NCBI RefSeq assembly: GCF_042676245.1
Contig: NZ_JBHTKA010000014.1
Coordinates: 62,001 to 126,000, forward strand
Direction: 5' to 3'
Length of the DNA: 64,000 nt
DNA from: Ohtaekwangia kribbensis
GTDB lineage: Bacteria; Bacteroidota; Bacteroidia; Cytophagales; Cyclobacteriaceae
Shown here: piece by piece, positions 19,179-27,751 of the stretch
Numbering within the stretch: the stretch's first letter is position 1
Layout: every line of letters starts with the position of its first letter
Position numbers and translations under genes: made by a program
The notes under the pieces: model-generated
What the model was told of the DNA's origin: nothing
The model's input: only the letters and a program-made list of their open reading frames with translations
Database searches by the model: none

Positions 19179-21758
19179 ATGATGAAGTATATAAAATTTT
19201 TATGCATTGTTCTTTTACTGTTTGTATGCATCGGGGCAGTGGCTCAAAAGACGAACGATGTATATGTAGATAAGAATGGCGTAATGCGCTGGGGTAAAAC
19301 AAATGAAGAAGTGCGTGCTTTCGGTGTAAACTATACTGCACCGTTTGCGCACGGCTATCGCGCAGCGAAAAAGAAGGATATCCCGCTAGAGCAGGCAATC
19401 GATAACGATGTATACCATTTTGCGCGACTGGGTTTTGACTTGTACCGAGTACACGTATGGGACTGTGAGATCAGCGATAGCGTGGGAAATATATTGAATA
19501 ATGAACACCTCAAACTCTTTGACTATATGTTGAAGAAAATGAAAGATCGTGGTATGAAATTCATGCTAACCCCGATAGCGTACTGGCCAAATGGATACCC
19601 GGAGCCGGAAGAAAAGACCCCCGGTTTTTCTACGAAGTATGGAAAAGAAGCGTGTCTCACAAATGAAGATGCCATCAAGGCGCAGGAGAAATACTTGTAT
19701 CAATTTTTGAATCATGTTAACCCCTATACCGGCATAGCTTATAAGAACGATCCGGATATTATTGCCTTCGAAATCTCCAATGAACCGCACCATGGTGAAG
19801 CACCAGAAAAAGTAACGACTTTCATTAGTCGTATGATCAAGGCAATGAAGAACACGGGCTGCAAGAAACCTGTATTTTACAACATCAGTCACAGTGTCCA
19901 CCTGGCCGATGCGTACTTCAATGCCGGTATACAGGGTGGTACATTTCAGTGGTATCCTACTGGTTTAGGTTCAGGCCACGAGCTTGGCGGCAACCTGCTC
20001 CCCAACGTTGATAAATATAGTATACCGTTTGCCTCAAATGCCAAATTTAAAAAGATTGCTAAACTGGTGTATGAATTTGATGCGGCAGATGTAGGTCGCT
20101 CCTATATATACCCGGCCATGGCCAGAAGTTTCCGGGAAGCCGGTATGCAGATTGCAACACACTTTGCATACGACCCCACCTATATGGCCGATGTAAACAC
20201 GGAGTATAATACACATTACATGAACCTGGCGTATGCTCCTCAAAAAGCATTGAGTCTCAAAATATCGGCTGAGGTATTTCACCAGGTACCATTATATAAA
20301 AACTATGGGAGCTATCCGGCCAATGCATCGTTCGGAAATTTCAAAGTGAGTTATGAGAAGGACCTGGCGGAGATGGTAACGGAAACTAAATTCTTCTATA
20401 CCAATCATACCTCAACAACACCAGCGGCTGTTGATAAACTGCAGGAAATTGCAGGCTGGGGAAATTCTCCGATCGTAAAATATAGCGGCACCGGGGCCTA
20501 CTTCCTCGATCGCATTGAACCTGGGGTATGGAGACTTGAAGTGTTACCGGATGCTATATGGATAAACGATCCGTTTGGACAAAACAGTCCGAAGAAAAAG
20601 ATCGCGGTGGTAAACTACAGAACATGGCCGTTGTCCATTGTGCTTCCGGATCTGGGCAGCAACTATACGGTTAAAGGTATTAATGCCGGTAATATATATA
20701 CAGCAAAGGCACAAGGCAACACGATTACTGTTGCACCGGGAACGTATATCATAACGAAGCAAGGCGTAACAACGAACGTAAATGCACAAACCCGCTATAA
20801 AAATATTACTCTGGGAGAATTTACAGCCCCTGCAACCGAGGTAGACAAGGTATATATCTTGCATAAGCCATCGTCAGAACTTGAAGAAGGCAACAGTCAT
20901 ACCATGGAGGCAACGATTGTTACCAAAAATATTCCTCAATCTGTAGAGGTGAGTGTGTTTGGTTCGGGGTGGCGTCCGGACGTATTGCCCATGGAGCATG
21001 TAAGTGGCTATACCTATCGGCTGATACTTCCTGAAAAGTATATTAAGGCCGGAATGCTTCGGTATTTCATTACTGCAAAAGCAAATGATATATACTATAC
21101 CGGCTCCGCTGCGCTGGAAAGCAAACCGTCTGATTGGGATTTTTACGGCACACCGTATACAGTGGCCGTACTCAGTAAGAATGCACCGGTATATATATTC
21201 AATGCCGCTACAGATGCCAGTGCGCTATCACGGCAGTGGCTTCGCAGTTCGACTATAGTTCCTGCTGCCGAACCGGGCAAAGCCGAGTTGCAGGTAAATG
21301 TTGCCAAATTGTTTGAGGTCGATCCGGAAAATAAAAATGGTGAAGCCATACACGATTATTCCATGCGCTTCTTCTTTGGACAGAAAATCTCCGGTCGTAA
21401 GCAAGACGTGTTGCAGAGCAAGCGATTGGTATTTCGCGGCCGGGCAATGAATGGAAGTCCGTGCAAGTTACAACTGGCGCTGGTAATGCGCGATGGCTCT
21501 GCGTATGGTGGCGTTATAACGGTAGGGGTAGACGCAGCTGATTATAGCATTAATCTGACGGATCTTAAAAGTGTAAACCTTGTAACACTGCCGAGACCGT
21601 ATCCGGGTTTCCTCCCCTATTTCTTCAAGCCGTCAGCAGTATGTGATTTTGATATCAGTGGTGTAGAAACGATCCAGGTATCAATTGGTCCTGGCATCGC
21701 GGTTGATCAGCTACAAGCCAAACATGGCATTGCTATAGAAAGCATCCGACTGGAGTAA
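19179..21758 (+). CDS. Exported clan-A glycoside hydrolase, possibly a GH147-type beta-galactosidase
   Basis: 859 residues from the ATG behind AAGGAG, with signal peptide MMKYIKFLCIVLLLFVCIGA ending AVAQ. A (beta/alpha)8 cellulase-like domain covers about residues 25-420. The probable acid/base is Glu202 in FEISNEPHHGE, and a candidate nucleophile is Glu299 in LVYEFDAAD. Other core strands read VRAFGVNYTAPF, YRVHVWDCE and MLTPIAYWPNG. After about residue 420 come beta-rich domains (VKGINAGN, GTYIITKQG) and a C-terminal module that looks like a lectin or sandwich fold. Its place behind two GH53 galactanases suggests it releases galactose from galacto-oligosaccharides, a role known for family GH147 in pectic galactan loci. 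The family number is a guess; GH5-like or another clan-A family would also fit. Confidence 0.7.
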   Translation: MMKYIKFLCIVLLLFVCIGAVAQKTNDVYVDKNGVMRWGKTNEEVRAFGVNYTAPFAHGYRAAKKKDIPLEQAIDNDVYHFARLGFDLYRVHVWDCEISDSVGNILNNEHLKLFDYMLKKMKDRGMKFMLTPIAYWPNGYPEPEEKTPGFSTKYGKEACLTNEDAIKAQEKYLYQFLNHVNPYTGIAYKNDPDIIAFEISNEPHHGEAPEKVTTFISRMIKAMKNTGCKKPVFYNISHSVHLADAYFNAGIQGGTFQWYPTGLGSGHELGGNLLPNVDKYSIPFASNAKFKKIAKLVYEFDAADVGRSYIYPAMARSFREAGMQIATHFAYDPTYMADVNTEYNTHYMNLAYAPQKALSLKISAEVFHQVPLYKNYGSYPANASFGNFKVSYEKDLAEMVTETKFFYTNHTSTTPAAVDKLQEIAGWGNSPIVKYSGTGAYFLDRIEPGVWRLEVLPDAIWINDPFGQNSPKKKIAVVNYRTWPLSIVLPDLGSNYTVKGINAGNIYTAKAQGNTITVAPGTYIITKQGVTTNVNAQTRYKNITLGEFTAPATEVDKVYILHKPSSELEEGNSHTMEATIVTKNIPQSVEVSVFGSGWRPDVLPMEHVSGYTYRLILPEKYIKAGMLRYFITAKANDIYYTGSAALESKPSDWDFYGTPYTVAVLSKNAPVYIFNAATDASALSRQWLRSSTIVPAAEPGKAELQVNVAKLFEVDPENKNGEAIHDYSMRFFFGQKISGRKQDVLQSKRLVFRGRAMNGSPCKLQLALVMRDGSAYGGVITVGVDAADYSINLTDLKSVNLVTLPRPYPGFLPYFFKPSAVCDFDISGVETIQVSIGPGIAVDQLQAKHGIAIESIRLE

Positions 21759-21769
21759 AAACTATAAAA

Positions 21770-21810
21770 CTGTCAGCTGCCGTTTCAAACTCGAAACTCG
21801 CAGCTGACAG
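21770..21810. terminator. Convergent hairpin closing the galactan locus
   Basis: An 11-bp perfect inverted repeat, CTGTCAGCTGC (21770-21780) and GCAGCTGACAG (21800-21810), encloses a second pairing GTTTC/GAAAC. It lies between the stop codons of converging genes (21758 and 21818) and probably serves both. Confidence 0.7.
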
Positions 21811-21817
21811 CTCATGA

Positions 21818-22231
21818 CTAATTTTTAGAAACTGCTTCTCCTGCTCCGCCTGTTACAACAAGCTTTAGTGTTGCACCTTTGCTTTTATGTTGCATCGTGC
21901 TGTTGAGTATAATCATGTAGCTTCCTGCCTTTGCATGCTCTGCTACGGCAACTTTTACAATACTATTGTCCAATACACCTTCTGTTGGTTCGAACGTTAC
22001 GGTAACGCCTTCCGGCAAACCCGATGAAAGACCCAGCGTTGCTTTTGATTTCGAATATTGCTTCGAGCGATTCAGTGTTAATGTGAGTTCTTTTGTTTCA
22101 CCGGCTTTTATTTCCAGCGAAGAAGTTGATAGTTCTACGGTGAACTCAGTGCGTGGTGCTGTTTTTTCCTGAGCAACGGATGCGGTCAGCACAGCGGCTG
22201 CCAATACGATGGTGAGAATATATTTTTTCAT
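21818..22231 (-). CDS. Small exported protein with an immunoglobulin-like domain
   Basis: 137 residues with a clear signal peptide (MKKYILTIVLAAAVLTASVA, then QEK). The mature part is one beta-rich domain of about 100 residues with the pattern LEIKAGETKELTLTLNRS, LSSGLPEGVTVTFEPTEG and AGSYMIILNST. This is the look of bacterial Ig-like domains of the BACON or NPCBM-associated kind. I do not recognise a specific family. There is no lipobox, so it is free in the periplasm or secreted. Its start is 166 bases from the next minus-strand gene's end, so it may be a single-gene transcript. Confidence 0.65.
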   Translation of the reverse strand: MKKYILTIVLAAAVLTASVAQEKTAPRTEFTVELSTSSLEIKAGETKELTLTLNRSKQYSKSKATLGLSSGLPEGVTVTFEPTEGVLDNSIVKVAVAEHAKAGSYMIILNSTMQHKSKGATLKLVVTGGAGEAVSKN

Positions 22232-22397
22232 AAGCTGTAGTTTTAAAATTGATTACGCGAAGAAAGAGGCCGCTGATGAAAATTGCCGTGCAATGAAGTA
22301 AACAGGAGCTTGCTTGTCGCGGATGGCGAGTCGATGGGGCAAAAGGAAGCCTTTTGTGGCAGATGGTGAATGGGAACGATTACCTTTTTTACAACGG

Positions 22398-23297
22398 TCA
22401 GGCTAGTTCCATCACGTTTCGTAATTGTTGTATTTTTTCGATGAGCTCTTTTCCCTTGGCTCGCGAAACCGGTATGAGGTGATCGGTATCCAGTATCTGA
22501 AGCTTATAACCGTTCGTGTTACCGGTAATGTTGCTGATCGCATAGACATTAACGATGTACGAACGATGACAGCGAATAGCAAACGAATTATTGATCTGCG
22601 TCTCCAGGTTCTTGAGATTTACCCGCAGCAATTTCTTTTGAATGCCTTGTCCGTTTTTCCATACAACGGTAGCGTAGTTGTCATCGGCTTCAATAAATAA
22701 AAGATCGGGCAGATGAAGGCTGAGTGTTTCACTCGTATCCGAATGAAGCACGATGAGACTGTTGGCGCCCGGCTTAACTGTTACTTCCTTTTTTAAGGTC
22801 TTGATCTTTTCAAGTTGCTGGTTTGCTGTTAGCGCGCTTTTCAGATTTTGTTGCAGCATCTTGTTCTTCAGAAAAAGAAAAATAATTGTTACAGGCATAA
22901 AGCCGGTAAGAGCAACCTGCAGGTTTGCACCTTTTATATTTTGCCACAACGTTAGTTGCGGGCAGATAAATAACTCATCGATAATAGTACTGACGATACC
23001 GATAAGCACCAGGTGCAGTATAGTGATAAGTATATACTTGCCAAGTGTAAAATTATCGAATGCCTTTGGAAAAAATTTGGGTAACAGTATAATGTCGATG
23101 AAGAGAATCGCGAACGTAACGCCTCCGAACAGAAAGTTTTGCGCAACGGAAAGCGGCACATGCTGGGAGAATGCCGGTTGATAAATACTGAGAAATGCTA
23201 CTACAAAAAGACTTACTACCAGGATGAAAATGATATTCTTTCGATCATCATCCAGGTAAAAAGGAAATGGAGTATTCATTTTCTCAGACCAATTCAT
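22398..23297 (-). CDS. Membrane-bound LytTR-type DNA-binding regulator
   Basis: 299 residues. Four membrane spans lie at about 22-40, 53-72, 85-106 and 125-144 (IIFILVVSLFVVAFLSIY, FLFGGVTFAILFIDIILL, YILITILHLVLIGIV, LTGFMPVTIIFLFL). A short coiled linker follows, then a LytTR DNA-binding domain at about 185-290 with LLFIEADDNYATVVW, LRVNLKNLETQ, FAIRCHRSYIVNVYAI and LIPVSRAKGKELIEKI. There is no receiver domain, so the membrane part may sense the signal directly. An in-frame ATG 18 bases later (23279) is an alternative start. Its target genes cannot be told from here. Confidence 0.85.
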   Translation of the reverse strand: MNWSEKMNTPFPFYLDDDRKNIIFILVVSLFVVAFLSIYQPAFSQHVPLSVAQNFLFGGVTFAILFIDIILLPKFFPKAFDNFTLGKYILITILHLVLIGIVSTIIDELFICPQLTLWQNIKGANLQVALTGFMPVTIIFLFLKNKMLQQNLKSALTANQQLEKIKTLKKEVTVKPGANSLIVLHSDTSETLSLHLPDLLFIEADDNYATVVWKNGQGIQKKLLRVNLKNLETQINNSFAIRCHRSYIVNVYAISNITGNTNGYKLQILDTDHLIPVSRAKGKELIEKIQQLRNVMELA

Positions 23298-23375
23298 ACG
23301 GTGGAAAAAATTCTTTCCGAAAAGTACGAATTGATTCGATGATAAGGTATAGGAACCTGTTGATAAGAAAAGCTA

Positions 23376-23738
23376 TTAACGTCTGTTTGATTGGGTCTGC
23401 ACAGAATCAGCTTCATTCTGTTTATCGGAAGATATCCGTTTCATGTTTTTGCGAATGTTCTGCTTAACCTCTTTCGGCATATACTTTTTCTTGCCGGGTT
23501 GTGGACAGTCCCATTCTTCAACCGACACATGCGTGATCATTTTCGAATTGGGTCGGGTGCCCTTGGTTTGTCGGTTTTCTTCTTCGGCTTCATTCGCTGC
23601 AGAGAATTGTGGCGAATAGTAGCTCCGGTGCGGAGTTGATTTTTTCAGTTTGGCAAACTTCGGCTCGGGGCAGGCAATCCTGCCCGACTGGCACGCGGTC
23701 AATAATACAAACAGCAGTAGAATGAATCGTACGTACAT
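23376..23738 (-). CDS. Small lipoprotein of unknown function
   Basis: 120 residues. The signal peptide ends in the lipobox LLTAC at about residue 16. The mature protein is short, basic and rich in polar residues (FAKLKKSTPHRSYYSP, then VSVEEWDCPQPGKKK), with a second and third Cys after the lipidated one, and it ends in a charged low-complexity tail. No family recognised. Good signal peptide and lipobox make it a real gene despite its low complexity. It is followed after 78 bases by the LytTR regulator on the same strand. Confidence 0.6.
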   Translation of the reverse strand: MYVRFILLLFVLLTACQSGRIACPEPKFAKLKKSTPHRSYYSPQFSAANEAEEENRQTKGTRPNSKMITHVSVEEWDCPQPGKKKYMPKEVKQNIRKNMKRISSDKQNEADSVQTQSNRR

Positions 23739-23972
23739 AGTTTTCGAATTTTTATATACGACTACCTATAAACGACCAAGGAAGGTACATAAGTATATTG
23801 ACAAGGCCAATGTTTTGCTACATAAATTGAAAACCACGCAGAGCAGCTGGCCGACAGAAATGCCGATTGCGGAAAACGCTGCCCAACATAAGTGTAACAA
23901 ATTTGCCGTGTTGAAGGTTCAGGGGGCCTGTTACGTTCTGCCTGCAGGTATACATCTGGCTGGTATAAATAG

Positions 23973-24000
23973 AAGAGGCCCCCCGCGCGGAAGGCCTCTC
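23973..24000 (-). terminator. Terminator of the downstream-facing lipoprotein gene
   Basis: AGAGGCC (23974-23980) pairs with GGCCTCT (23993-23999). Read on the minus strand it lies 25 bases behind the stop codon at 24025 and is followed by a T-rich stretch (TTCTATTTATA). The loop is GC-rich. Confidence 0.65.
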
Positions 24001-24024
24001 TTGGTTTTGCTATAGACTTATATA

Positions 24025-24972
24025 CTAGTAGTAAGAGAACAGGTATGTGCCGTGGTTAGTCTGGCTATCGCCATAAATTTCATCCTGTTTTGCCTCATGG
24101 ATATTTACTTTCACAGGGTAGCTCAATCCATCATAGCTGTATGTCAAGGTGAATGTTATGGTAACATGGCTGTTAGATGTATCCGTACCTTTATATACCA
24201 TTTTGGTTGGGTTGTTGCGATCCACTGCCAGTGTCTCAAAATATTCATCGTCAGGGTAGGAGATAAGGTTCAGATAGTATAATACGCCTCCCTGTATATT
24301 GAACGGACTGTTGCGGGCATCAAATGTATTGTCCAGGGTATAACCAGCTTGTTCTTTCTGTGCTACGATGTGCGTAATGTTATTGCCGGTATAGGTATAG
24401 TAATTTTCATTGCCATACAGGTTAGGCCAAACCAGTATACCATAGTCCGTACCGTTGCGGATAGATACTCTTCCGCTGCCATCATACGAATAGTCTATAT
24501 CAGCAGTTTTATCTACTGCGAGGAAGTCTTCATCCGGATAGAACGCCAGATGCTTGTTAGTGATTTCATCTCCGGAGATAGAGAAGAACGCTTTCTCAAC
24601 GCTTACAGGATTTGCCGGTATATACGTTTTGGCAGTATAAGCAGAAGGAATACATTCACCGGAAGCATACTGTACTTTCAAACGGGTAATAACACTATCC
24701 GTAGCGGCAACTTTGGCACTGGCACTGCCATACGATACTTTGGTAATGCTGTCTACAAGGAAGTTGGTATAGTAGAATCTATACTTTGCTTTCAGACTTC
24801 CTTCACCATCGTAGAATACAATCTGTTTTACTTTTCTTTCTTTAGCATACGTGGCAGAACATTTTACGCATACATCCGGATGATCATCGCAACCGGTAAA
24901 AAGAACGCAACTGAGCGTCAGACAAGAGAGGAGGACAGCCAGTAAGGCCGGGGTTTTTAGGGTCTTTTTCAT
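24025..24972 (-). CDS. Hypothetical lipoprotein with YD-like repeats
   Basis: 315 residues. The signal peptide ends in FTGC at about residue 28, followed by DDHPD, a surface-type acidic start. Four further Cys residues occur early (CVKCSATY and later GEC). The rest is beta-rich, with Tyr-Asp motifs of the kind seen in RHS/YD lipoproteins: IVFYDGEGSLKAKYRF, YSYDGSGRVSIRNG, TLTYSYDGLSYPVKV. I recognise no enzymatic motif. Such proteins are common, often species-specific surface lipoproteins in Bacteroidota. It is a single gene between two hairpins. Confidence 0.7.
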   Translation of the reverse strand: MKKTLKTPALLAVLLSCLTLSCVLFTGCDDHPDVCVKCSATYAKERKVKQIVFYDGEGSLKAKYRFYYTNFLVDSITKVSYGSASAKVAATDSVITRLKVQYASGECIPSAYTAKTYIPANPVSVEKAFFSISGDEITNKHLAFYPDEDFLAVDKTADIDYSYDGSGRVSIRNGTDYGILVWPNLYGNENYYTYTGNNITHIVAQKEQAGYTLDNTFDARNSPFNIQGGVLYYLNLISYPDDEYFETLAVDRNNPTKMVYKGTDTSNSHVTITFTLTYSYDGLSYPVKVNIHEAKQDEIYGDSQTNHGTYLFSYY

Positions 24973-25114
24973 GGGTGATTTAAGATTAAAGATTTACTTC
25001 ATTGACAATTTGATTTAAACGGGGAACGAAATTAGTCAACGGAAATCAATCCCGGTAAAAAGAACCTGGCTAATTTGCCTATATACCACTATTATGTGAT
25101 GCTGATTAGAAGTT

Positions 25115-25160
25115 GCAACACTATATATAGTTTGCTATTTCTATAGTATATATAGTGTGC
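25115..25160 (-). terminator. A/T-rich hairpin between the patatin and lipoprotein genes
   Basis: The left arm GCAACACTATATATA and right arm TATATATAGTGTGC are complementary apart from one bulged base, around an 18-base loop. It stands 20 bases behind the patatin stop on the minus strand. Confidence 0.5.
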
Positions 25161-25179
25161 TATAGGGTAAGTCGTGATG

Positions 25180-26187
25180 CTATTGTGGAGCAGCAGCAAG
25201 GTAGCGTTTCATAGCTTCCTGACCGTTGCGAATAAGTAGATCTTTTTCAACCAGTGAAAGCTTCCGTATTTTCGGACCTATACTTCCGGAACTGATTGAG
25301 ACAGTTCTTTGCCAGTCTTCCTGAGTAAGCGTTGCGCGATTCAGGTTCTCGATAACATAACTATAGAATGCTCCGATATAATTTCGGAAGCGACTGATCT
25401 CTACGGGTGCGAGACCTTTGTTGAGGCTATCATAACCGATTTGCTCCGGTGTATCAATGCGCAACCCGATCGTATGAGGATTCGCGGTGCGTATCGTGCT
25501 ATTCTGTTCGGTACGAACATCGTCAAAAATATAAATCGGGAAGTTGCCGGTAAAGCCGCCATCCACCATAATGTCATAAGCTTTTTCCTTTTTTCGGTTT
25601 TTCAATACGTGTCCGGAAGAATCAATACATACCGCTTCGAAGTATAGCGGTATAGACATACTGATTCGCACGGCATCTTTTACCTTCATATCCGGATATT
25701 GCTCATGCGAGAATACAATAAGCTGCTGCCGGTTAAGACTAGTGCCGGTAATATATAGGTCTGGAAAATGCCGCGCATGCAACTCGCGAAAGGTGATGTC
25801 TGCATGGCCGGTCTTCTCAGCAATGATTCGCTCAAGCCACTTTGTAAATGCAGCTCCACGATACCACCCAAAGTTTCGGTTGATGCGTGATATACCACCT
25901 ATAAAAAAGAATTTACCATCATTGAATTTCTGAAGCTTGGTATCGTAAATAATCTTTTCAATCTCTGTACTGCTATACCCAAGAGCAACCGTAAGTGCAG
26001 CAATAGCACCGGCCGATGTACCACCAATACGTTCAATACCAGCAAGTATATTTTGCTTTTCAAGTTCCTGTATAGCTCCTACATATGCCACCCCGCGTAC
26101 ACCCGCCCCTTCAAATACGAGGTTTTTAGGTTGTGCATGCATAACGTTGGTAGCAGCTATCAGTATTATCGTTATAGTTTTCCACAT
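25180..26187 (-). CDS. Exported patatin-like phospholipase
   Basis: 335 residues with a signal peptide (MWKTITIILIAATNVMHA). The patatin fold follows: oxyanion loop EGAGVRGVAYVGA at 26-38, nucleophile Ser58 in GGTSAGAI, and Asp209 in VDGGFTGNFP, which gives the complete Ser-Asp dyad. Patatins of this class are lipid acyl hydrolases (phospholipase A type). The short length without a Bam-like C-terminal barrel separates it from the PlpD class. It is probably periplasmic or at the outer membrane. Its neighbours are also exported single-gene units and give no pathway clue. Confidence 0.9.
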   Translation of the reverse strand: MWKTITIILIAATNVMHAQPKNLVFEGAGVRGVAYVGAIQELEKQNILAGIERIGGTSAGAIAALTVALGYSSTEIEKIIYDTKLQKFNDGKFFFIGGISRINRNFGWYRGAAFTKWLERIIAEKTGHADITFRELHARHFPDLYITGTSLNRQQLIVFSHEQYPDMKVKDAVRISMSIPLYFEAVCIDSSGHVLKNRKKEKAYDIMVDGGFTGNFPIYIFDDVRTEQNSTIRTANPHTIGLRIDTPEQIGYDSLNKGLAPVEISRFRNYIGAFYSYVIENLNRATLTQEDWQRTVSISSGSIGPKIRKLSLVEKDLLIRNGQEAMKRYLAAAPQ

Positions 26188-26188
26188 C

Positions 26189-26325
26189 TGTGAATCGTTA
26201 CCCGTTAATTGTGAATCGTTATTAGTTGTTATATATACCTTGTGATTTCTTTGTGTCTTCTCTGTGTCGTCCGTGCAATGGGATTTTGTATTTTCAAATA
26301 ACGAATAACGGTTAGCGATTAACGC
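26189..26325. repeat. Degenerate GTTA/TCG repeat with an inverted counterpart and a CTTTGTG core
   Basis: The left block 26189-26231 is built of AATCGTTACCCGTTAATT and GAATCGTTATTAGTTGTTA. The right block 26297-26325 (AATAACGAATAACGGTTAGCG, ATTAACG) carries the same words in reverse complement and runs over the stop codon of the hydrolase gene. Between them lies TTGTGATTTCTTTGTGTC and CTCTGTGTCGTCCGTG, a different degenerate repeat. The element resembles others at 29832 and 55361. Confidence 0.5.
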
Positions 26326-27302
26326 TCATAAAGCGCGTCTCGCGTAATATGCATCGTGCGTACTTTCTGCAAATCGTCAAACGATATATCCATCAGGTAA
26401 GGTTTCTTATTGAGTATATATTGTTCAATGAACCAGAGGATCTCCTGTTGTTTATTGTTCATGGGGGTATATGAAGATTCATGGCCCATGCCGACTTCAC
26501 GATAGATATAGTGCGGATATTTTTTCTTCCGGAACACTTTGGCAATATGACTCGATCCATAGAACCCTTTATACAGGAAGCGGATCTTGTTATATACTAC
26601 CAGGTTATCTTTGGTGCCGTGAAAAAGCATGGTTGGTGCCGGAGGCGAATTTTTATATTTCAGTGCTCCGTTAAAGCTTAGAATAGCACCTGCAAAAGCA
26701 ATTACGCCAGCATACCTGAAATTCTCCGGTAGCACTTTCGCAATTTCATGTCCGTTACATTTTTCATAGTCGGCCTGAAGTATCGTAATGGCGCCAGCGC
26801 TGGAACCGGAGAGAATAATTTTGGCAGGATCAACGCCCAGGGTATGCGCATTCTTTAGAGTCCAGTTGGTGGCATCGTAAAGATCTTCAACAGCCATGGC
26901 TATAGCATTTCGCAACGGCTTTACGCGAAAAGGTGTAATGCGTTTCGCGCCTTGCATACCAAGGCGATATGAAATAGAGATAACAACGTAATTATTTTTA
27001 ACAAGCGTATTGAAGTACCGATTGTATATTCTCGCATCGCGACTGCCCCGTATAAAGCCACCGCCAAATACAAATATGATACACGGACTGTTCGCAGGTG
27101 TTCCGCTATAGCGGTAGACATCCAGTTGCAATACAGCAGAATCGCGTGTGGCAAACGTAAAGGTCTTCTTTTCAATGTCGGCATCGATCGTTACCTGCTG
27201 TGCTGAGGTATGGACTATACTCAGTAAACTCAGTGCAAGAACGATCAGTGTAAAATGTAAGCGGGGAGTATGGTTTTGTGAGTAACGATGGTGTATCAGC
27301 AT
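26319..27302 (-). CDS. Exported alpha/beta hydrolase (carboxylesterase/BD-FAE-like)
   Basis: 327 residues from the ATG at 27302; an upstream TTG is possible but adds nothing. A signal peptide (HFTLIVLALSLLSIVHTSAQ) is followed by an alpha/beta hydrolase fold of the esterase/lipase type. It shows the HGGG-like oxyanion loop VFGGGFIRGS and a nucleophile Ser in SGSSAGAI (168 from this start), with Asp232 in HGTKDNLV and His274 in GMGHESS completing the triad. The family cuts acyl esters, including acetylated or feruloylated sugars, but the substrate here is unknown. The oxyanion first residue is Phe rather than the usual His. Its 3' end lies inside a degenerate repeat. Confidence 0.8.
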   Translation of the reverse strand: MLIHHRYSQNHTPRLHFTLIVLALSLLSIVHTSAQQVTIDADIEKKTFTFATRDSAVLQLDVYRYSGTPANSPCIIFVFGGGFIRGSRDARIYNRYFNTLVKNNYVVISISYRLGMQGAKRITPFRVKPLRNAIAMAVEDLYDATNWTLKNAHTLGVDPAKIILSGSSAGAITILQADYEKCNGHEIAKVLPENFRYAGVIAFAGAILSFNGALKYKNSPPAPTMLFHGTKDNLVVYNKIRFLYKGFYGSSHIAKVFRKKKYPHYIYREVGMGHESSYTPMNNKQQEILWFIEQYILNKKPYLMDISFDDLQKVRTMHITRDALYER

Positions 27303-27393
27303 ACAAAGCAAATATTACAGATAAGCAAAATACAAAATGGATGTTGCAGTATATAACATGGTTTTTTAAAATTGTACCTGATTTTTGAGACAA

Positions 27394-27735
27394 ATGCGAA
27401 AAGAACTGGCAAAAGAGGCGGGACAGCGAAAGCGATTCAGGGCGGTATTCAGCCGGTTCGGCAAGAAGGTAAATTTCAAAGGCTACTCAGCGGAAACTGT
27501 ATTGCTGCAGCATGTGGTGGATATGGAAACCGGCAAGGTTGTTACCGATCACATCTGGTTCAGTTATACCAAAGGCTTTGAGAAAGTAAAACTGACCGAA
27601 GGTGTACTGCTGGAGTTTGATGCGCGGATAAAAGAATATCGCAAAGGGTATGTTAACACCCGGTACAAGATCAACAACAGCAAAAGTGATTATAAACTCA
27701 GCAATCCCACGCGTATAACCATGGCAGAAGTATAA
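27394..27735 (+). CDS. Conserved-looking small cytoplasmic protein, unknown function
   Basis: 113 residues from the ATG at 27394, with no signal peptide. The N-terminus is very basic (MRKELAKEAGQRKRFRAVFS). The rest looks like a small beta barrel of OB type: VNFKGYSAETVLLQHVVD, VVTDHIWFSYTKGFEKV, GVLLEFDARIKEYRKGY. The basic N-terminus and beta fold could suit nucleic acid binding, but this is only a suggestion. Codon use matches the surroundings. It converges with the TraB gene, with 16 bases between the two stops. Confidence 0.6.
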   Translation: MRKELAKEAGQRKRFRAVFSRFGKKVNFKGYSAETVLLQHVVDMETGKVVTDHIWFSYTKGFEKVKLTEGVLLEFDARIKEYRKGYVNTRYKINNSKSDYKLSNPTRITMAEV

Positions 27736-27751
27736 ATATAGCCTCGTGATC

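Noticed and set aside
23650..24015. Plus-strand frame of 121 codons
   Set aside because: It overlaps the start of a lipoprotein gene on the other strand and runs through a terminator hairpin; no signal or domain.
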